Positions 1 through 8,878 of a stretch of DNA of 35,071 nt are shown in pieces. The notes beneath the pieces were generated by a model that saw nothing but the letters and a program-made list of their open reading frames with translations, was not told the origin of the DNA and ran no database searches. The first letter of the stretch is position 1. The number at the start of each line of letters is the position of its first letter. The stretch is taken from NCBI GenBank assembly GCA_019418235.1, contig DYCH01000035.1:1-35071 (forward strand). The letters are read 5' to 3'. This stretch comes from Sutterella sp. GTDB lineage: Bacteria; Pseudomonadota; Gammaproteobacteria; Burkholderiales; Burkholderiaceae_F. The position numbers and the translations under genes were made by a program.

Positions 1-329
1 AATGACCGATCTCGTTTTGTCAAGCGTTAGTGAAAAAATATTTTCAGTTAACTTTTGACCCGATCTTCATCGATGAGCCCATTTTTAGGCGTCTTCGTGA
101 AGACAGGAATGCGTATTTTAAGAACATATTTCGATCTGTCAAATGCTTTTTCTAAAAAATCTCACGAATATTCCCTTCAGCTTTGAATTTAAAAGAGAAT
201 ATTTTTTAAAGCATACGCATCCTAGCCCAATGCCGTTAATCAATACCTTCGGATATGTAATTTACCGCAAGCTTCGGTATCAATTGAGTACAATGTTAGG
301 CATTGAATTTTTATATTTTGGGGATTCCT
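1..329. other. Intergenic region upstream of thyA
   Basis: No convincing gene is visible here. The stretch is AT-rich and holds a 14-base inverted repeat (GTCTTC-GT-GAAGAC, 91-104) and a short palindrome TCATCGATGA (67-76). A TACAAT hexamer at 289-294 could be a -10 element for thyA, but no good -35 lies at the right distance. The true upstream gene is outside the window. Confidence 0.5.
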
Positions 330-1130
330 ATGCTTTACCATCAATATGAAGACTTTTTGCGTCATGTTTATTTCCATGGCGTTGAGAAGTCTGACCGTAC
401 CGGTACCGGCACACGCTCGGTCTTCGGTTATCAAATGCGCTTTAACTTACAAGAAGGCTTCCCCCTCGTTACGACGAAGAAGTTGCATCTTCGCTCCATC
501 ATTCATGAATTGCTTTGGTTCCTAAAGGGCGATAGCAACATCAAGTACCTTAAAGACAATGGTGTTTCCATTTGGGATGAATGGGCTGATGAAAACGGTG
601 ACTTGGGTCCGGTTTACGGAGTTCAATGGCGTAGCTGGAAGGGTGCTGACGGTCAAGTTATTGACCAAATCTCCGAATTGGTACACACCATTAAGAATAA
701 CCCCGACTCTCGTCGCATGATCGTTTCCGCTTGGAACGTTGCTGAGCTTCCTCACATGGCCTTGCCGCCTTGCCACATGATGTTCCAAACCTATGTTGCT
801 GACGGTAAGCTTTCTGTTCAACTCTATCAACGCTCTTGCGATATTTTCTTAGGCGTTCCTTTTAATATCGCAAGCTACTCGTTGCTTACGCATATGTTGG
901 CTCAACAATGCGACTTGGAAGTGGGTGACTTTGTTTGGACCGGTGGCGACTGCCACATCTATTCCAACCATATGGAACAAGTACAAACGCAATTGGCACG
1001 TCAACCGCGTCAATACCCGAAACTCGTGATTAAGCGTCGTCCTGAATCGATCTTTGACTACAAGTTCGAAGACTTTGAAATCGTGGGTTACGATCCTCAT
1101 CCGCATATTAAAGCTGCGGTTGCGGTTTAA
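330..1130 (+). CDS. thyA: Thymidylate synthase
   Basis: Makes dTMP from dUMP using 5,10-methylene-tetrahydrofolate, which leaves dihydrofolate; cytoplasmic. The 266-residue product matches the E. coli-type enzyme (264 aa) almost end to end. It has the N-terminal DRTGTGT phosphate loop, the catalytic cysteine in ALPPCH (Cys148), the dUMP-binding RSCD segment and the C-terminal YDPHP region. An in-frame TTG at 303 would give a longer product, but the ATG at 330 follows a GGGGA ribosome-binding site and gives the normal family N-terminus. The stop overlaps the Shine-Dalgarno sequence of folA 10 bases downstream, so the two are surely co-transcribed. Their reactions are linked: the dihydrofolate made here is recycled by FolA. 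Confidence 0.98.
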   Translation: MLYHQYEDFLRHVYFHGVEKSDRTGTGTRSVFGYQMRFNLQEGFPLVTTKKLHLRSIIHELLWFLKGDSNIKYLKDNGVSIWDEWADENGDLGPVYGVQWRSWKGADGQVIDQISELVHTIKNNPDSRRMIVSAWNVAELPHMALPPCHMMFQTYVADGKLSVQLYQRSCDIFLGVPFNIASYSLLTHMLAQQCDLEVGDFVWTGGDCHIYSNHMEQVQTQLARQPRQYPKLVIKRRPESIFDYKFEDFEIVGYDPHPHIKAAVAV

Positions 1131-1140
1131 GGAGAGCGTT

Positions 1141-1629
1141 ATGACAGAACTTCACTTGATTGTTGCTCACGCTCGAAACGGTGCTATTGGAATTGACGGT
1201 AAGTTACCTTGGTATTTACCGGAAGACCTGAAACACTTTAAACGTACCACGCTTGGTAAACCTGTCATTATGGGTCGCAAAACGTGGGAAAGCTTGGGCC
1301 GTCCTTTGCCCGGTCGCAAAAATATTGTGATTACCCGTCAAGCTGACTATGTTGCTGAAGGCGCTTGCGTGGTTCCGACGATTGAAGCGGCACTTGAAGC
1401 TGTCAAAGATGAACCCGTTGCCTTTATCATGGGTGGTGCTCAAATCTATGAGCAAACATTACCGCTAGTGAAGGTTGCTCACGTCACGATTATCAACGCC
1501 GACTATGATGCCGATGCCTACTTTAAACCGTTGGATGATGAGCATTGGTTACTCGACGAAGAGCAGACCTTCCCCGCTACTGATGCGCATCCCTTCAGTT
1601 TCAGCATTCGTCGTTATATTCAAAAATAA
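1141..1629 (+). CDS. folA: Dihydrofolate reductase
   Basis: Reduces dihydrofolate to tetrahydrofolate with NADPH, closing the thymidylate cycle with the ThyA encoded just upstream. The 162-residue protein has the usual chromosomal DHFR length. Visible landmarks are the N-terminal LIVAHARNGAIG strand and Met20-type loop, the substrate-binding acid Asp29 in LPEDL, the VIMGRKTWESLGRPLPGR block and the second glycine loop IMGGAQIYE. The same frame is open upstream inside thyA, but the ATG at 1141 is right: the thyA stop and the following bases form TAAGGAG at good spacing. That arrangement suggests translational coupling. A hairpin terminator follows the stop. Confidence 0.98.
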   Translation: MTELHLIVAHARNGAIGIDGKLPWYLPEDLKHFKRTTLGKPVIMGRKTWESLGRPLPGRKNIVITRQADYVAEGACVVPTIEAALEAVKDEPVAFIMGGAQIYEQTLPLVKVAHVTIINADYDADAYFKPLDDEHWLLDEEQTFPATDAHPFSFSIRRYIQK

Positions 1630-1644
1630 CGAATCGAAAGACCA

Positions 1645-1678
1645 CAAAAAAGCCACCATCGAATCGGGTGGCTTTTTT
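1645..1678. terminator. Bidirectional terminator between folA and sdaA
   Basis: Arms AAGCCACC and GGTGGCTT form a stem around a loop of about 10 bases, flanked by an A-run on the left and a T-run on the right. It can end folA on the plus strand and sdaA on the minus strand. Confidence 0.9.
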
Positions 1679-1697
1679 GCTTGGTCTTAACTTTCTT

Positions 1698-3092
1698 TTA
1701 GCACTCAACGATGCTCACGGCCAAACCGCCGCGACTCGTTTCCTTGTACTTCATTTGAAGATCTAACCCGGTCTTTAACATCGTAACGATTACTTTATCG
1801 AGTGACACATAGTGTTGACCGTCACCCAAAAGGGCCAAACGTGCAGAGTTAATAGCCTTCACTGCAGCCACGGCGTTACGTTCAATGCAAGGAATTTGCA
1901 CTTGACCGGCCACCGGGTCACAGGTCATCCCCAAGTGGTGCTCCATCCCGATTTCAGCGGCGTTTTCTACTTGTTCGGGCGTTGCACCCAAAACTTGAGC
2001 CAAACCGCCGGAAGCCATGGAACAGGCCACGCCCACTTCACCTTGGCAACCCACTTCAGCACCGGAAATCGAAGCATTCAGCTTATAGAGAATACCGATT
2101 TGACCGGCAGTTAAGAGGAAGTCTCGGACACCGTCAATCGTGGCACCTTCGATAAAGTACTTGTAGTAATGAAGCACGGCAGGAATGACACCGGCTGCCC
2201 CATTGGTCGGCGCCGTCACAATGCGACCGCCACAAGCGTTTTCTTCATTGGCAGCAAAAGCAAAAGCATTAACCCAATCCAAAACGCCCAACGGGTCATT
2301 TAACGTACGGTGTTCGTAATCGAGACGCTCAAACATTTGCTTGGCACGACGGCGAACTTTCAAGGGACCAGGCATAATGCCTTCAGTCTTAAGACCTCGT
2401 TGCACACAATCCTTCATCGTTTCCCACAAAAGATCCAACTGCTCGTTGATTTCTTCGTCCGTACGGAAAGCTCGTTCATTTTCACGAACGATTTCAGGAA
2501 TGCTCTTACCCGTTTCCTTGCACCATTGAAGCAAGTCGCTGGCGTGTTGAATCGGGTACGGTACCTTCACCTCAGAGGCATCATCGGCTTTTTGTTCAAT
2601 GACCTTTTCGAAGTTATTCGGATCGCTTTCAACAATAAAACCACCGCCCGTTGAGTAGTAGCGACGGGACAGCAACACAATGCCGTGCTCATCTTGAGCA
2701 ATCACGTGCATGGCGTTGGTGTGGTACAAAGCAATCTTTTCAGGACTGAAAATGATGTCACGTTCCGGGTCGAATTCAATCGTTTTACCGGAAGCAAACG
2801 TCATACGATGGTCTTTTTTGATGGATTCCAACACGCCAGGGGCCGTATCCAAATCAACCGTTGCCGGCAAATTGCCCATCAAACCCAATTGGAAAGCCGT
2901 GTCGGTGGCGTGACCCACACCCGTTGCACCAAGGCTTCCCATCAAGTCAACCCAAACGCGGGCAGTCTTTTGATCCAAACCTTTTTCGATTAACTCGTCA
3001 GAAAAACACTTGGCGGCGCGCATGGGCCCAACCGTATGTGAAGAGGACGGGCCAATGCCCACACGGAAAATGTCAAAAACGCTCAAAGTCAT
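1698..3092 (-). CDS. sdaA: L-serine ammonia-lyase, iron-sulfur type
   Basis: Deaminates L-serine to pyruvate and ammonia using an oxygen-labile [4Fe-4S] cluster, feeding amino-acid carbon into central metabolism. The 464-residue single-chain protein has the N-terminal beta domain ([17 protein letters not shown] near residue 11) and the C-terminal catalytic domain. Conserved cysteine segments are visible: [28 protein letters not shown] and [14 protein letters not shown], the usual cluster environment. The ATG at 3092 follows AAAGGA. Only 12 bases separate it from the stop of the GcvT-like gene upstream, so the two form one operon. The name sdaA is used generically; paralogues such as sdaB cannot be told apart here. 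Confidence 0.95.
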   Translation of the reverse strand: MTLSVFDIFRVGIGPSSSHTVGPMRAAKCFSDELIEKGLDQKTARVWVDLMGSLGATGVGHATDTAFQLGLMGNLPATVDLDTAPGVLESIKKDHRMTFASGKTIEFDPERDIIFSPEKIALYHTNAMHVIAQDEHGIVLLSRRYYSTGGGFIVESDPNNFEKVIEQKADDASEVKVPYPIQHASDLLQWCKETGKSIPEIVRENERAFRTDEEINEQLDLLWETMKDCVQRGLKTEGIMPGPLKVRRRAKQMFERLDYEHRTLNDPLGVLDWVNAFAFAANEENACGGRIVTAPTNGAAGVIPAVLHYYKYFIEGATIDGVRDFLLTAGQIGILYKLNASISGAEVGCQGEVGVACSMASGGLAQVLGATPEQVENAAEIGMEHHLGMTCDPVAGQVQIPCIERNAVAAVKAINSARLALLGDGQHYVSLDKVIVTMLKTGLDLQMKYKETSRGGLAVSIVEC

Positions 3093-3104
3093 GATAGTTA
3101 TCCT

Positions 3105-4067
3105 TTAGGCCACTTCTTCAATCGTGTAAGCCAAGGGTTCTTCGTTAATACCAACAATCCACAAAAGGGACTTCACGTCGCACGTAGCAGGTACCGTCAC
3201 ACAAGTAACAAGGGCTTCACCCAAAAGACCGAAACGCACGGTCTTTGCGATCATTTCCCCTTCTTCGTTACCAATCACGACGGTATCAGGTTCATCAAAC
3301 CACTCGCTTGCATGATCCATGTGAGACTTAATCACCACCGTCTTCTTTTCGCCCATGGCACGAACACGAGCTTCTGTTAAAGCCCGACCAATAAAGATTC
3401 GAGCTTGATCGGTAAAGTCAACGAACTTTGCACCATTTAAAGCATCCACCGTAACATCGGCACCCATCCAATCCATGGCATGAGGTTCTTTAACCAACGT
3501 GCTCAACGTGTAAGCGGATACCCAATCCAATTGTTCAGCCGAAAGAGTCGCAAGGTAAGCATCTAATGCTTCGCTCTTACCTTGGAACACGATATTAAAT
3601 TCCGTTTGGAAGGCCCAAACACCGGTCGCGACTTCAACGCAATGATCCGTCGACAAACCCTCAATCACAGGAAGCTTCTTGCCATAACAAATGGCCGTTT
3701 GAACTTCTGGATCGGCAAACTCCACATCAAAGGCCTTCGCCACTTGATGCATCCATGCCAACGTGTCAATGGATTGGAAGATCACTCGGAAGTGTTCATC
3801 GGAATCGGGCAAATGCACCACCGTCACAAAGTCGGTGATAAAGCCCAAGGCGTTTAAGATAAAACTTTGACGAACCTGACCGCGACGGACGTTACGCACA
3901 TCAATCGTTAAGAGGCGGCGCAAGAAGGCAACGCCGTGAGCGTCATTGATTTCAATGGTATAGCTCGGAGCAAACAAATCGTCTTCTTCTCGATTGCAGA
4001 CGTAAAGACCGCAAGTTTCAGACGCTTTAAGAGCCACTTCGCCGGGATTCATAAGTTCGTTAGTCAT
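3105..4067 (-). CDS. GcvT/YgfZ-fold aminomethyltransferase-like protein paired with serine dehydratase
   Basis: A 320-residue relative of the glycine-cleavage T-protein (GcvT), a folate-binding fold. The match is clearest in the N-terminal half: a segment reading VAFLRRLLTIDV and then FILNALGFITDF, equivalent to the GcvT stretch that holds the folate-contacting aspartate. The C-terminal part resembles the GcvT barrel. The protein is divergent: the usual paired acids after the Gly-Gly turn are reduced to one Asp, and it lacks the KGCYPGQE-type motif of YgfZ. No gcvH or gcvP lies nearby, so a role in the full glycine-cleavage system is not supported. It is the promoter-proximal gene of an operon with serine dehydratase. 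It could move one-carbon units from serine breakdown, or support the dehydratase Fe-S cluster as YgfZ/IBA57 relatives do elsewhere. Both are inferences. Confidence 0.8.
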   Translation of the reverse strand: MTNELMNPGEVALKASETCGLYVCNREEDDLFAPSYTIEINDAHGVAFLRRLLTIDVRNVRRGQVRQSFILNALGFITDFVTVVHLPDSDEHFRVIFQSIDTLAWMHQVAKAFDVEFADPEVQTAICYGKKLPVIEGLSTDHCVEVATGVWAFQTEFNIVFQGKSEALDAYLATLSAEQLDWVSAYTLSTLVKEPHAMDWMGADVTVDALNGAKFVDFTDQARIFIGRALTEARVRAMGEKKTVVIKSHMDHASEWFDEPDTVVIGNEEGEMIAKTVRFGLLGEALVTCVTVPATCDVKSLLWIVGINEEPLAYTIEEVA

Positions 4068-4225
4068 GGTGTTAACTGTTGGTTTAAAAAATCACAATCT
4101 TTTAATTTTAGCTTAATCCCCTCCCTACGTCATTCGGCTTTATCCCTGAAATCAAAAACCCAAAAAGCAATTCGGGGATTTCCTAGCTAGCGCTTTCCCT
4201 TAGAGAATTCAGAGTAGCTAATTTC

Positions 4226-4247
4226 ACCGTCTAGAATGATCGACGGT
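4226..4247. promoter_or_regulatory. Operator-like inverted repeat in the gcvT-like / C69 divergent region
   Basis: Perfect 6-base arms ACCGTC and GACGGT are separated by 10 bases, between two divergent genes (the GcvT-like gene at 4067 and the dipeptidase at 4342). A TGACGTCA palindrome follows at 4258-4265. Either could bind a dimeric regulator. No promoter boxes could be assigned with confidence. Confidence 0.3.
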
Positions 4248-4341
4248 CGATTAAATCTGACGTCATTTCGAAGTCGCATTCTCTTCCAATACGCCCGTAT
4301 CGACATTTCTCACCAACCCATTTCACCAGGAAAGTATTCCC

Positions 4342-6165
4342 ATGTTGAAAAAAACTCTTGTCGCAGCCGCTGTCTCCATGGTTGCCATGACTTCTGCTCA
4401 AGCTTGTTCCACCTTAGTAATCGGTAAGGCCGTGTCCGAAACCGGCAACATCATTGTTGCTCACAACGAAGACAACGGTGGTCGCCTCTTTAACCAACAA
4501 CACTACATGCCCGCTGCTACGCACAAAAAGGGCGAAATGATCAAGTTTGAAAAGAACGCTGCTGCCATCCCGCAAGTCGAAAAGACGTTGGGCTTTTACT
4601 GGACGCAAACCTTTGTGCCTGATGGTGCAAGCTTTGCTGACGGGTTCTTTAACGACAAAGGCGTTTGGATCGGTACGAACTGGTGTGGCGAAATCTTTGA
4701 CGCTGACCGTATGGAAGTGAAAGATGGTGGTATCGGTTATGGTATCCGTCGTATCGTTGCAGAACGTGCAACGTCTGCTCGCCACGGTGTTGAAATCGCC
4801 ATTGAACTCTTAAAAGAATACGGCTACTTCCACGACGGTCGTACGTACACGATCGCTGATGCTAACGAAGCTTGGCAAATCGCTATTCACCAAGGTAACT
4901 CTTGGGTTGCTCACCGCATTCAAGACAATGAAGTCGTTTACATCCCGAACGTCTTCATGATGGACAAGGTTGACTTAAAGGACAAGAAGAACTGGATTGT
5001 TGAACCCAAGCAAGTCGAACGTGCCATTAAGGATGGCCGTCATGACCCGAAGGATCAATTCTTCAATTGGCGTAAGGTCGTGGCTCCGGAAAGCATCCGT
5101 GCCGAACGCTGGAACGCCAACCGTAACCACATCGCTTGGAAGTATTTGACGGGTAAGGAAATCGCTGATCCGGAACAATATCCGTACAGCATCACGCCCA
5201 CGAAGAAGTTGGGTGTGAAGGACGCGATGGAACTTTTGCGCTTACACGAATCCTATATCGGTCAAGACCAAGAGCTCTACCATAGCCACTCTGAAGGCGT
5301 TTGCCGTACGACGAGCCATGACTCTCACGTCTTGAATTTGACAAAGGATCCGACGTTGACCGAAGCTTGGAAGACGATCGGTCGTCCTTGCCAATCCGTC
5401 TATATCCCGTTGTATCCGTTGGCAGGCCCCGCTAAGGGCACGGCTTTCATTGATCCGGTGACGGCTACGAAGGAACACTTCGCCGGTACCCCGTCCATGT
5501 TTGACTACCGTGCAGAATTTACGCCTCACAGCGTCTTTAGCGCCGGCACCAACGCCATCGACTACTTGCGCGGTGAAGAAATTGAACGTCGTACTGACTT
5601 GATTGAAGACATGGAAGAAGACTTCATGAAGGAACGCGCCGCCATCTCGAAGAAGGCCGCGAGCTTAAAGGGTCAAGCCCGCACGAAGTTCTTACACGAC
5701 TACAACCAAAAGTCCTATGACAAGGTGTTGAACGTCATGAAGACGGAAAATGCTCGCATGATGCCGATGGAAGTCAAGATTTTGACGAAGACCGTGAAGG
5801 CCGATACGGAAGAATTGGTGAGCTTTGCCTTGATGGGTTCCAAGGACCATGCCGTCACGAGCGCCGAAATGAATAAGACGCGCGCCGGTATGAGTGCTAA
5901 CCAACGTAACTCCACCCGTAAGTTCAAGACTTTTGCTGCCGCTCAATCCATGGAATACAAGGATGTGAACAACGACGGCATCATGGACGTGGTCTTTACC
6001 TTTAAGGCCAATGAAGTGAGCCAAGGTGCTGTTCCGGGTGCTCTCATGGACTTGTGGCTCTACACGCAAGTCAATGGTCATCGCGTGATCGGCTACGACT
6101 TGGTTCCGGTTGAAACCTCCAAGGTCAAGGCTCAAACGTCTCGCGACGGTAAGCACTTACTCTAA
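4342..6165 (+). CDS. Secreted C69-family dipeptidase
   Basis: An Ntn-hydrolase of peptidase family C69 (dipeptidase A type), expected to release amino acids from dipeptides outside the cytoplasm. The N-terminus is a classic Sec signal (KK, then a hydrophobic core) ending in SAQA. Cleavage there would expose Cys22 as residue 1, which is the N-terminal nucleophile of this family. The mature start CSTLVIGK and the following IIVAHNEDNGG are typical. At 607 residues it is longer than cytosolic relatives and has a C-terminal extension. Near residue 541 that extension carries DVNNDGIMD, which looks like a DxNxDG calcium loop. A good AGGAAAG ribosome-binding site precedes the ATG, and a strong terminator follows. 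Codon choice is strongly biased (GGT, CGT, AAG), as in a highly expressed gene. Confidence 0.93.
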   Translation: MLKKTLVAAAVSMVAMTSAQACSTLVIGKAVSETGNIIVAHNEDNGGRLFNQQHYMPAATHKKGEMIKFEKNAAAIPQVEKTLGFYWTQTFVPDGASFADGFFNDKGVWIGTNWCGEIFDADRMEVKDGGIGYGIRRIVAERATSARHGVEIAIELLKEYGYFHDGRTYTIADANEAWQIAIHQGNSWVAHRIQDNEVVYIPNVFMMDKVDLKDKKNWIVEPKQVERAIKDGRHDPKDQFFNWRKVVAPESIRAERWNANRNHIAWKYLTGKEIADPEQYPYSITPTKKLGVKDAMELLRLHESYIGQDQELYHSHSEGVCRTTSHDSHVLNLTKDPTLTEAWKTIGRPCQSVYIPLYPLAGPAKGTAFIDPVTATKEHFAGTPSMFDYRAEFTPHSVFSAGTNAIDYLRGEEIERRTDLIEDMEEDFMKERAAISKKAASLKGQARTKFLHDYNQKSYDKVLNVMKTENARMMPMEVKILTKTVKADTEELVSFALMGSKDHAVTSAEMNKTRAGMSANQRNSTRKFKTFAAAQSMEYKDVNNDGIMDVVFTFKANEVSQGAVPGALMDLWLYTQVNGHRVIGYDLVPVETSKVKAQTSRDGKHLL

Positions 6166-6214
6166 TCGGAAGTGATTGACCGTTAAGTTTTTAAGCTTTG
6201 CGGTCTGACCATTT

Positions 6215-6264
6215 AAGCCCATCAGATGCGGTTCTTAAACCGATAATTGATGGGCTTTCTTTTT
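6215..6264 (+). terminator. Terminator after the C69 dipeptidase gene
   Basis: Outer arms AAGCCCATCA (6215-6224) and TGATGGGCTT (6248-6257) are perfectly complementary. An inner CGGTT/AACCG stem sits inside, and the T-rich tail TCTTTTT follows. Confidence 0.9.
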
Positions 6265-6342
6265 GCCTTCGATTTAAGCATTTTTTAATGATAACCAATC
6301 CCCTTTATTGATAAAATGACTAGATTAACTTGAGAGATATTT

Positions 6343-7806
6343 ATGCTTAGCGAAGACTTATTAATTCATTGCACTGCCCAAGAAACGCGCGTGGCCATCA
6401 TGGTTGATGGTGTGTTGCAAGATTTGCACATTGAGCGCCGCGCACAACGCGGTCTTGTTGGTAACGTCTATAAGGGCAAAGTCATCCGTGTGTTGCCCGG
6501 CATGCAATCAGCCTTTGTCGATGTAGGCTTACAACGTTCAGCCTTTTTGCACATCCATGACATTTTCACAGCTCGCAAAGAAGACGGTAGCTACACCCCG
6601 ATTGAATACATCTTGCACGAAGGTGACTCTGTCATGGTGCAGGTGGCCAAGGACCCCATTGGCACCAAGGGTGCACGTTTAACGACTACCATTTCTTTGG
6701 CAGGGCACAAGCTTGTTTTGTTGCCCAAAGAACCGCATGTCGGTGTGAGTCAACGCATTGAAGATGAAGTCGAGCGCGAACGTCTCAAAGAACTCATTTT
6801 GTCAGTGAAGACCGAAGACAACAATTTCGGCTACATTGTCAGAACCTGCGCGGAAGGGGCCACTGCCGAAGAATTCATCGCTGACATGAAGTATTTGTCA
6901 CGTCTTTGGGCTCAAATTGAAGAAAAGGCTTCTCGAAGCCCCGCACCCTCTTTGCTTTACCAAGATCTTTACTTGGAAGAACGTGCCCTTCGTGACATGG
7001 TGACGGAAAACACGTCTCACGTGCTTATTCATGCGTGGGATAACAACATTGACCGTCTTCAACATTTTGCCAATATCTTTGTGCCCACTGCAGAAGATAA
7101 GATCACGCTCTATACGGGAGAGATTCCCCTTTTCGAACAATACGGGATTGAAGCAGAGATTGAACAAGCCTTGGCACGTCGCGTTGATTTGAAGTCCGGC
7201 GGCTATTTGGTCTTTGACCAAACAGAAGCCATGACGACAATTGACGTCAATACCGGTGGTTTTGTGGGCAAACGTGACTTTAGCGATACCGTTTTTAAAA
7301 CCAACTTGGAAGCGGCTCGCGCCATTGCCCGTCAACTGCGTTTGAGAAACTTGGGTGGCATCATCATTATCGACTTCATCGACATGGAACGAGATGCTCA
7401 CCGTCAAGCGGTCTTGGCTGAACTTCAAAAAGCAATGGCAGGTGACCGTGTACACTGCACGATGAGTGACTTTACGGAACTTGGACTCATTGAAATGACG
7501 CGCAAGCGCACGCGTGACTCTTTGGCCCACATTCTTTGCGAACCCTGCCCCTTGTGTGGCGGCCGTGGGGAAATTAAGACGGGTCGCACCATGTGCTACG
7601 AAATTCTTCGTGAAATTTTGCGTGAATGGCGTCAATACCCGGAAATCAAAGAATTTTCCATCATTGCGAGCCAATCCGTCATCGACCTTTTCTTAGAAGA
7701 CGAAGCCCCTGCGTTGGATCTTTTGCAAGACTTTATCCAATGTCCTGTATCGCTTCAAGTGGAATCCATCTACGGGCCTGAGCAGTACGACATTACTTTT
7801 AACTAA
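6343..7806 (+). CDS. rng: Ribonuclease G
   Basis: Single-strand endoribonuclease that processes the 16S rRNA 5' end and turns over mRNA. The 487-residue length equals RNase G (489 in E. coli) and lacks the long C-terminal scaffold of RNase E. An S1-like domain runs from about residue 38 to 125 (VGNVYKGKVIRVLPGMQSAFVDVG). The catalytic magnesium aspartates fall in TIDVNTG (Asp301) and IIIDFIDMERD (Asp344/347). The zinc-link motif PCPLCGGRG is at 401-409. The start ATG at 6343 follows GAGAGA. azlC starts 29 bases after the stop and may be transcribed with it. Confidence 0.97.
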   Translation: MLSEDLLIHCTAQETRVAIMVDGVLQDLHIERRAQRGLVGNVYKGKVIRVLPGMQSAFVDVGLQRSAFLHIHDIFTARKEDGSYTPIEYILHEGDSVMVQVAKDPIGTKGARLTTTISLAGHKLVLLPKEPHVGVSQRIEDEVERERLKELILSVKTEDNNFGYIVRTCAEGATAEEFIADMKYLSRLWAQIEEKASRSPAPSLLYQDLYLEERALRDMVTENTSHVLIHAWDNNIDRLQHFANIFVPTAEDKITLYTGEIPLFEQYGIEAEIEQALARRVDLKSGGYLVFDQTEAMTTIDVNTGGFVGKRDFSDTVFKTNLEAARAIARQLRLRNLGGIIIIDFIDMERDAHRQAVLAELQKAMAGDRVHCTMSDFTELGLIEMTRKRTRDSLAHILCEPCPLCGGRGEIKTGRTMCYEILREILREWRQYPEIKEFSIIASQSVIDLFLEDEAPALDLLQDFIQCPVSLQVESIYGPEQYDITFN

Positions 7807-7835
7807 TTCGACGTTAACGATGATGAGAGGATTTA

Positions 7836-8543
7836 ATGGATAAGCGTTTTTTCGATGGTGTAAAGGCTTGTATCCCGCCCTGTCTTGGCGTGATTCCGGT
7901 TGGCATTTCAATTGGGCTATTGGGTGTGCAAGCGGGATTGACTCCCCTTGAAGTCATTCTTATGTCTGCGATTGTGATGGCGGGCTCAGCCCAGTTGCTC
8001 GCCATTAGCATGATCACGCAGGGCGCTGCGCTATCGACCATTATCATCGGCACGTTTTTCATTAATCTTCGTCACATTGTGATGAGTAGCTCTGCCATGC
8101 AGAGAATCAAAGAGACAACGCTGACGCAACGACTCATTGCTGCCTTTGCCTTGTGTGACGAAACGTTTGCCGTTTTTTCTCTTTCCAAAGATCATAGCTA
8201 CCCTTTCCTTTTAGGGGCGAACACCGCTTTATACGTTGCCTTTGTCGGTAGCACGATCATTGGTACTTTTCTTACCAATTTTTTACCCCAAATCGTCATT
8301 GATAGCTTTGGCATTGCCTTTTACGCGGCCCTTTTGGGGTTGCTGATTCCCGGCATTCAACACAATGGGAAATTAATCGCTTTGGTTATTATCACGGCAT
8401 TATTAAATTGCCTGTTCCAACTTTTCATGCCGGCGAGTTGGTCCATCATTTTGGTCATGCTCGTGGGCGCTTTCATCGGTGTGTACCTTGTTGACGATAA
8501 AACAGTTCAATTGAGTCATCAGGAGGGCGATTCTCATGAATGA
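7836..8543 (+). CDS. azlC: AzlC-family branched-chain amino-acid exporter, large subunit
   Basis: A 235-residue, strongly hydrophobic inner-membrane protein of the AzlC family (E. coli YgaZ type). With the small AzlD subunit it exports branched-chain amino acids. The N-terminus (GVKACIPPCLGVIPVGISIG) and the following AIVMAGSAQLLAI segment are characteristic. A GAGAGG ribosome-binding site precedes the ATG. The 3' end overlaps azlD by 8 bases, which fits coupled translation of the two subunits. Such an exporter makes sense in a cell that takes up and degrades peptides and must relieve amino-acid excess. Confidence 0.93.
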   Translation: MDKRFFDGVKACIPPCLGVIPVGISIGLLGVQAGLTPLEVILMSAIVMAGSAQLLAISMITQGAALSTIIIGTFFINLRHIVMSSSAMQRIKETTLTQRLIAAFALCDETFAVFSLSKDHSYPFLLGANTALYVAFVGSTIIGTFLTNFLPQIVIDSFGIAFYAALLGLLIPGIQHNGKLIALVIITALLNCLFQLFMPASWSIILVMLVGAFIGVYLVDDKTVQLSHQEGDSHE

Positions 8544-8844
8544 AACCGTTCTTCTTATGATTTTCGGCATGGCGCTCGTGACCTATATTCCAAGAGCTTT
8601 GCCGGGTGTCATTATTAAACACATGCGATTGGGTCGCAAGGCTGAAAAGTTCTTGCGTCTCATCCCCTACACTGCCATGGCAGCACTGATTTTCCCAGGC
8701 GTTTTAACCATTAATCCGGACAGACTTGAAATTGGGATTGTCGGTGGGTTAGTGGCGACGATTCTGGCATTACTTAAGATGCCCATTATTGTTTGCGCCG
8801 TTGCGGCTATTTTGGCTGACATGTTGTTGTACTTACTGTTTTAA
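8536..8844 (+). CDS. azlD: AzlD-family branched-chain amino-acid exporter, small subunit
   Basis: A 102-residue membrane protein with three to four hydrophobic segments and the AzlD signature near the N-terminus (TYIPRALPGVII), where YgaH/AzlD proteins carry a T-x-x-x-R-x-x-P-type motif. Its ATG lies inside the end of azlC, with GGAGGG upstream as ribosome-binding site. It forms the heteromeric exporter with AzlC. The next gene, a histidine kinase, is convergent and ends only 34 bases away; no clear hairpin terminator was seen in that gap. Confidence 0.92.
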   Translation: MNETVLLMIFGMALVTYIPRALPGVIIKHMRLGRKAEKFLRLIPYTAMAALIFPGVLTINPDRLEIGIVGGLVATILALLKMPIIVCAVAAILADMLLYLLF

Positions 8845-8878
8845 AACAATAAGCACAACAATTGTCTTTTCTTACGCG

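Noticed and set aside
6898..7674. 258-codon frame antisense to RNase G
   Set aside because: Entirely within rng, whose catalytic motifs are intact; no signal of a real protein in the antisense frame.
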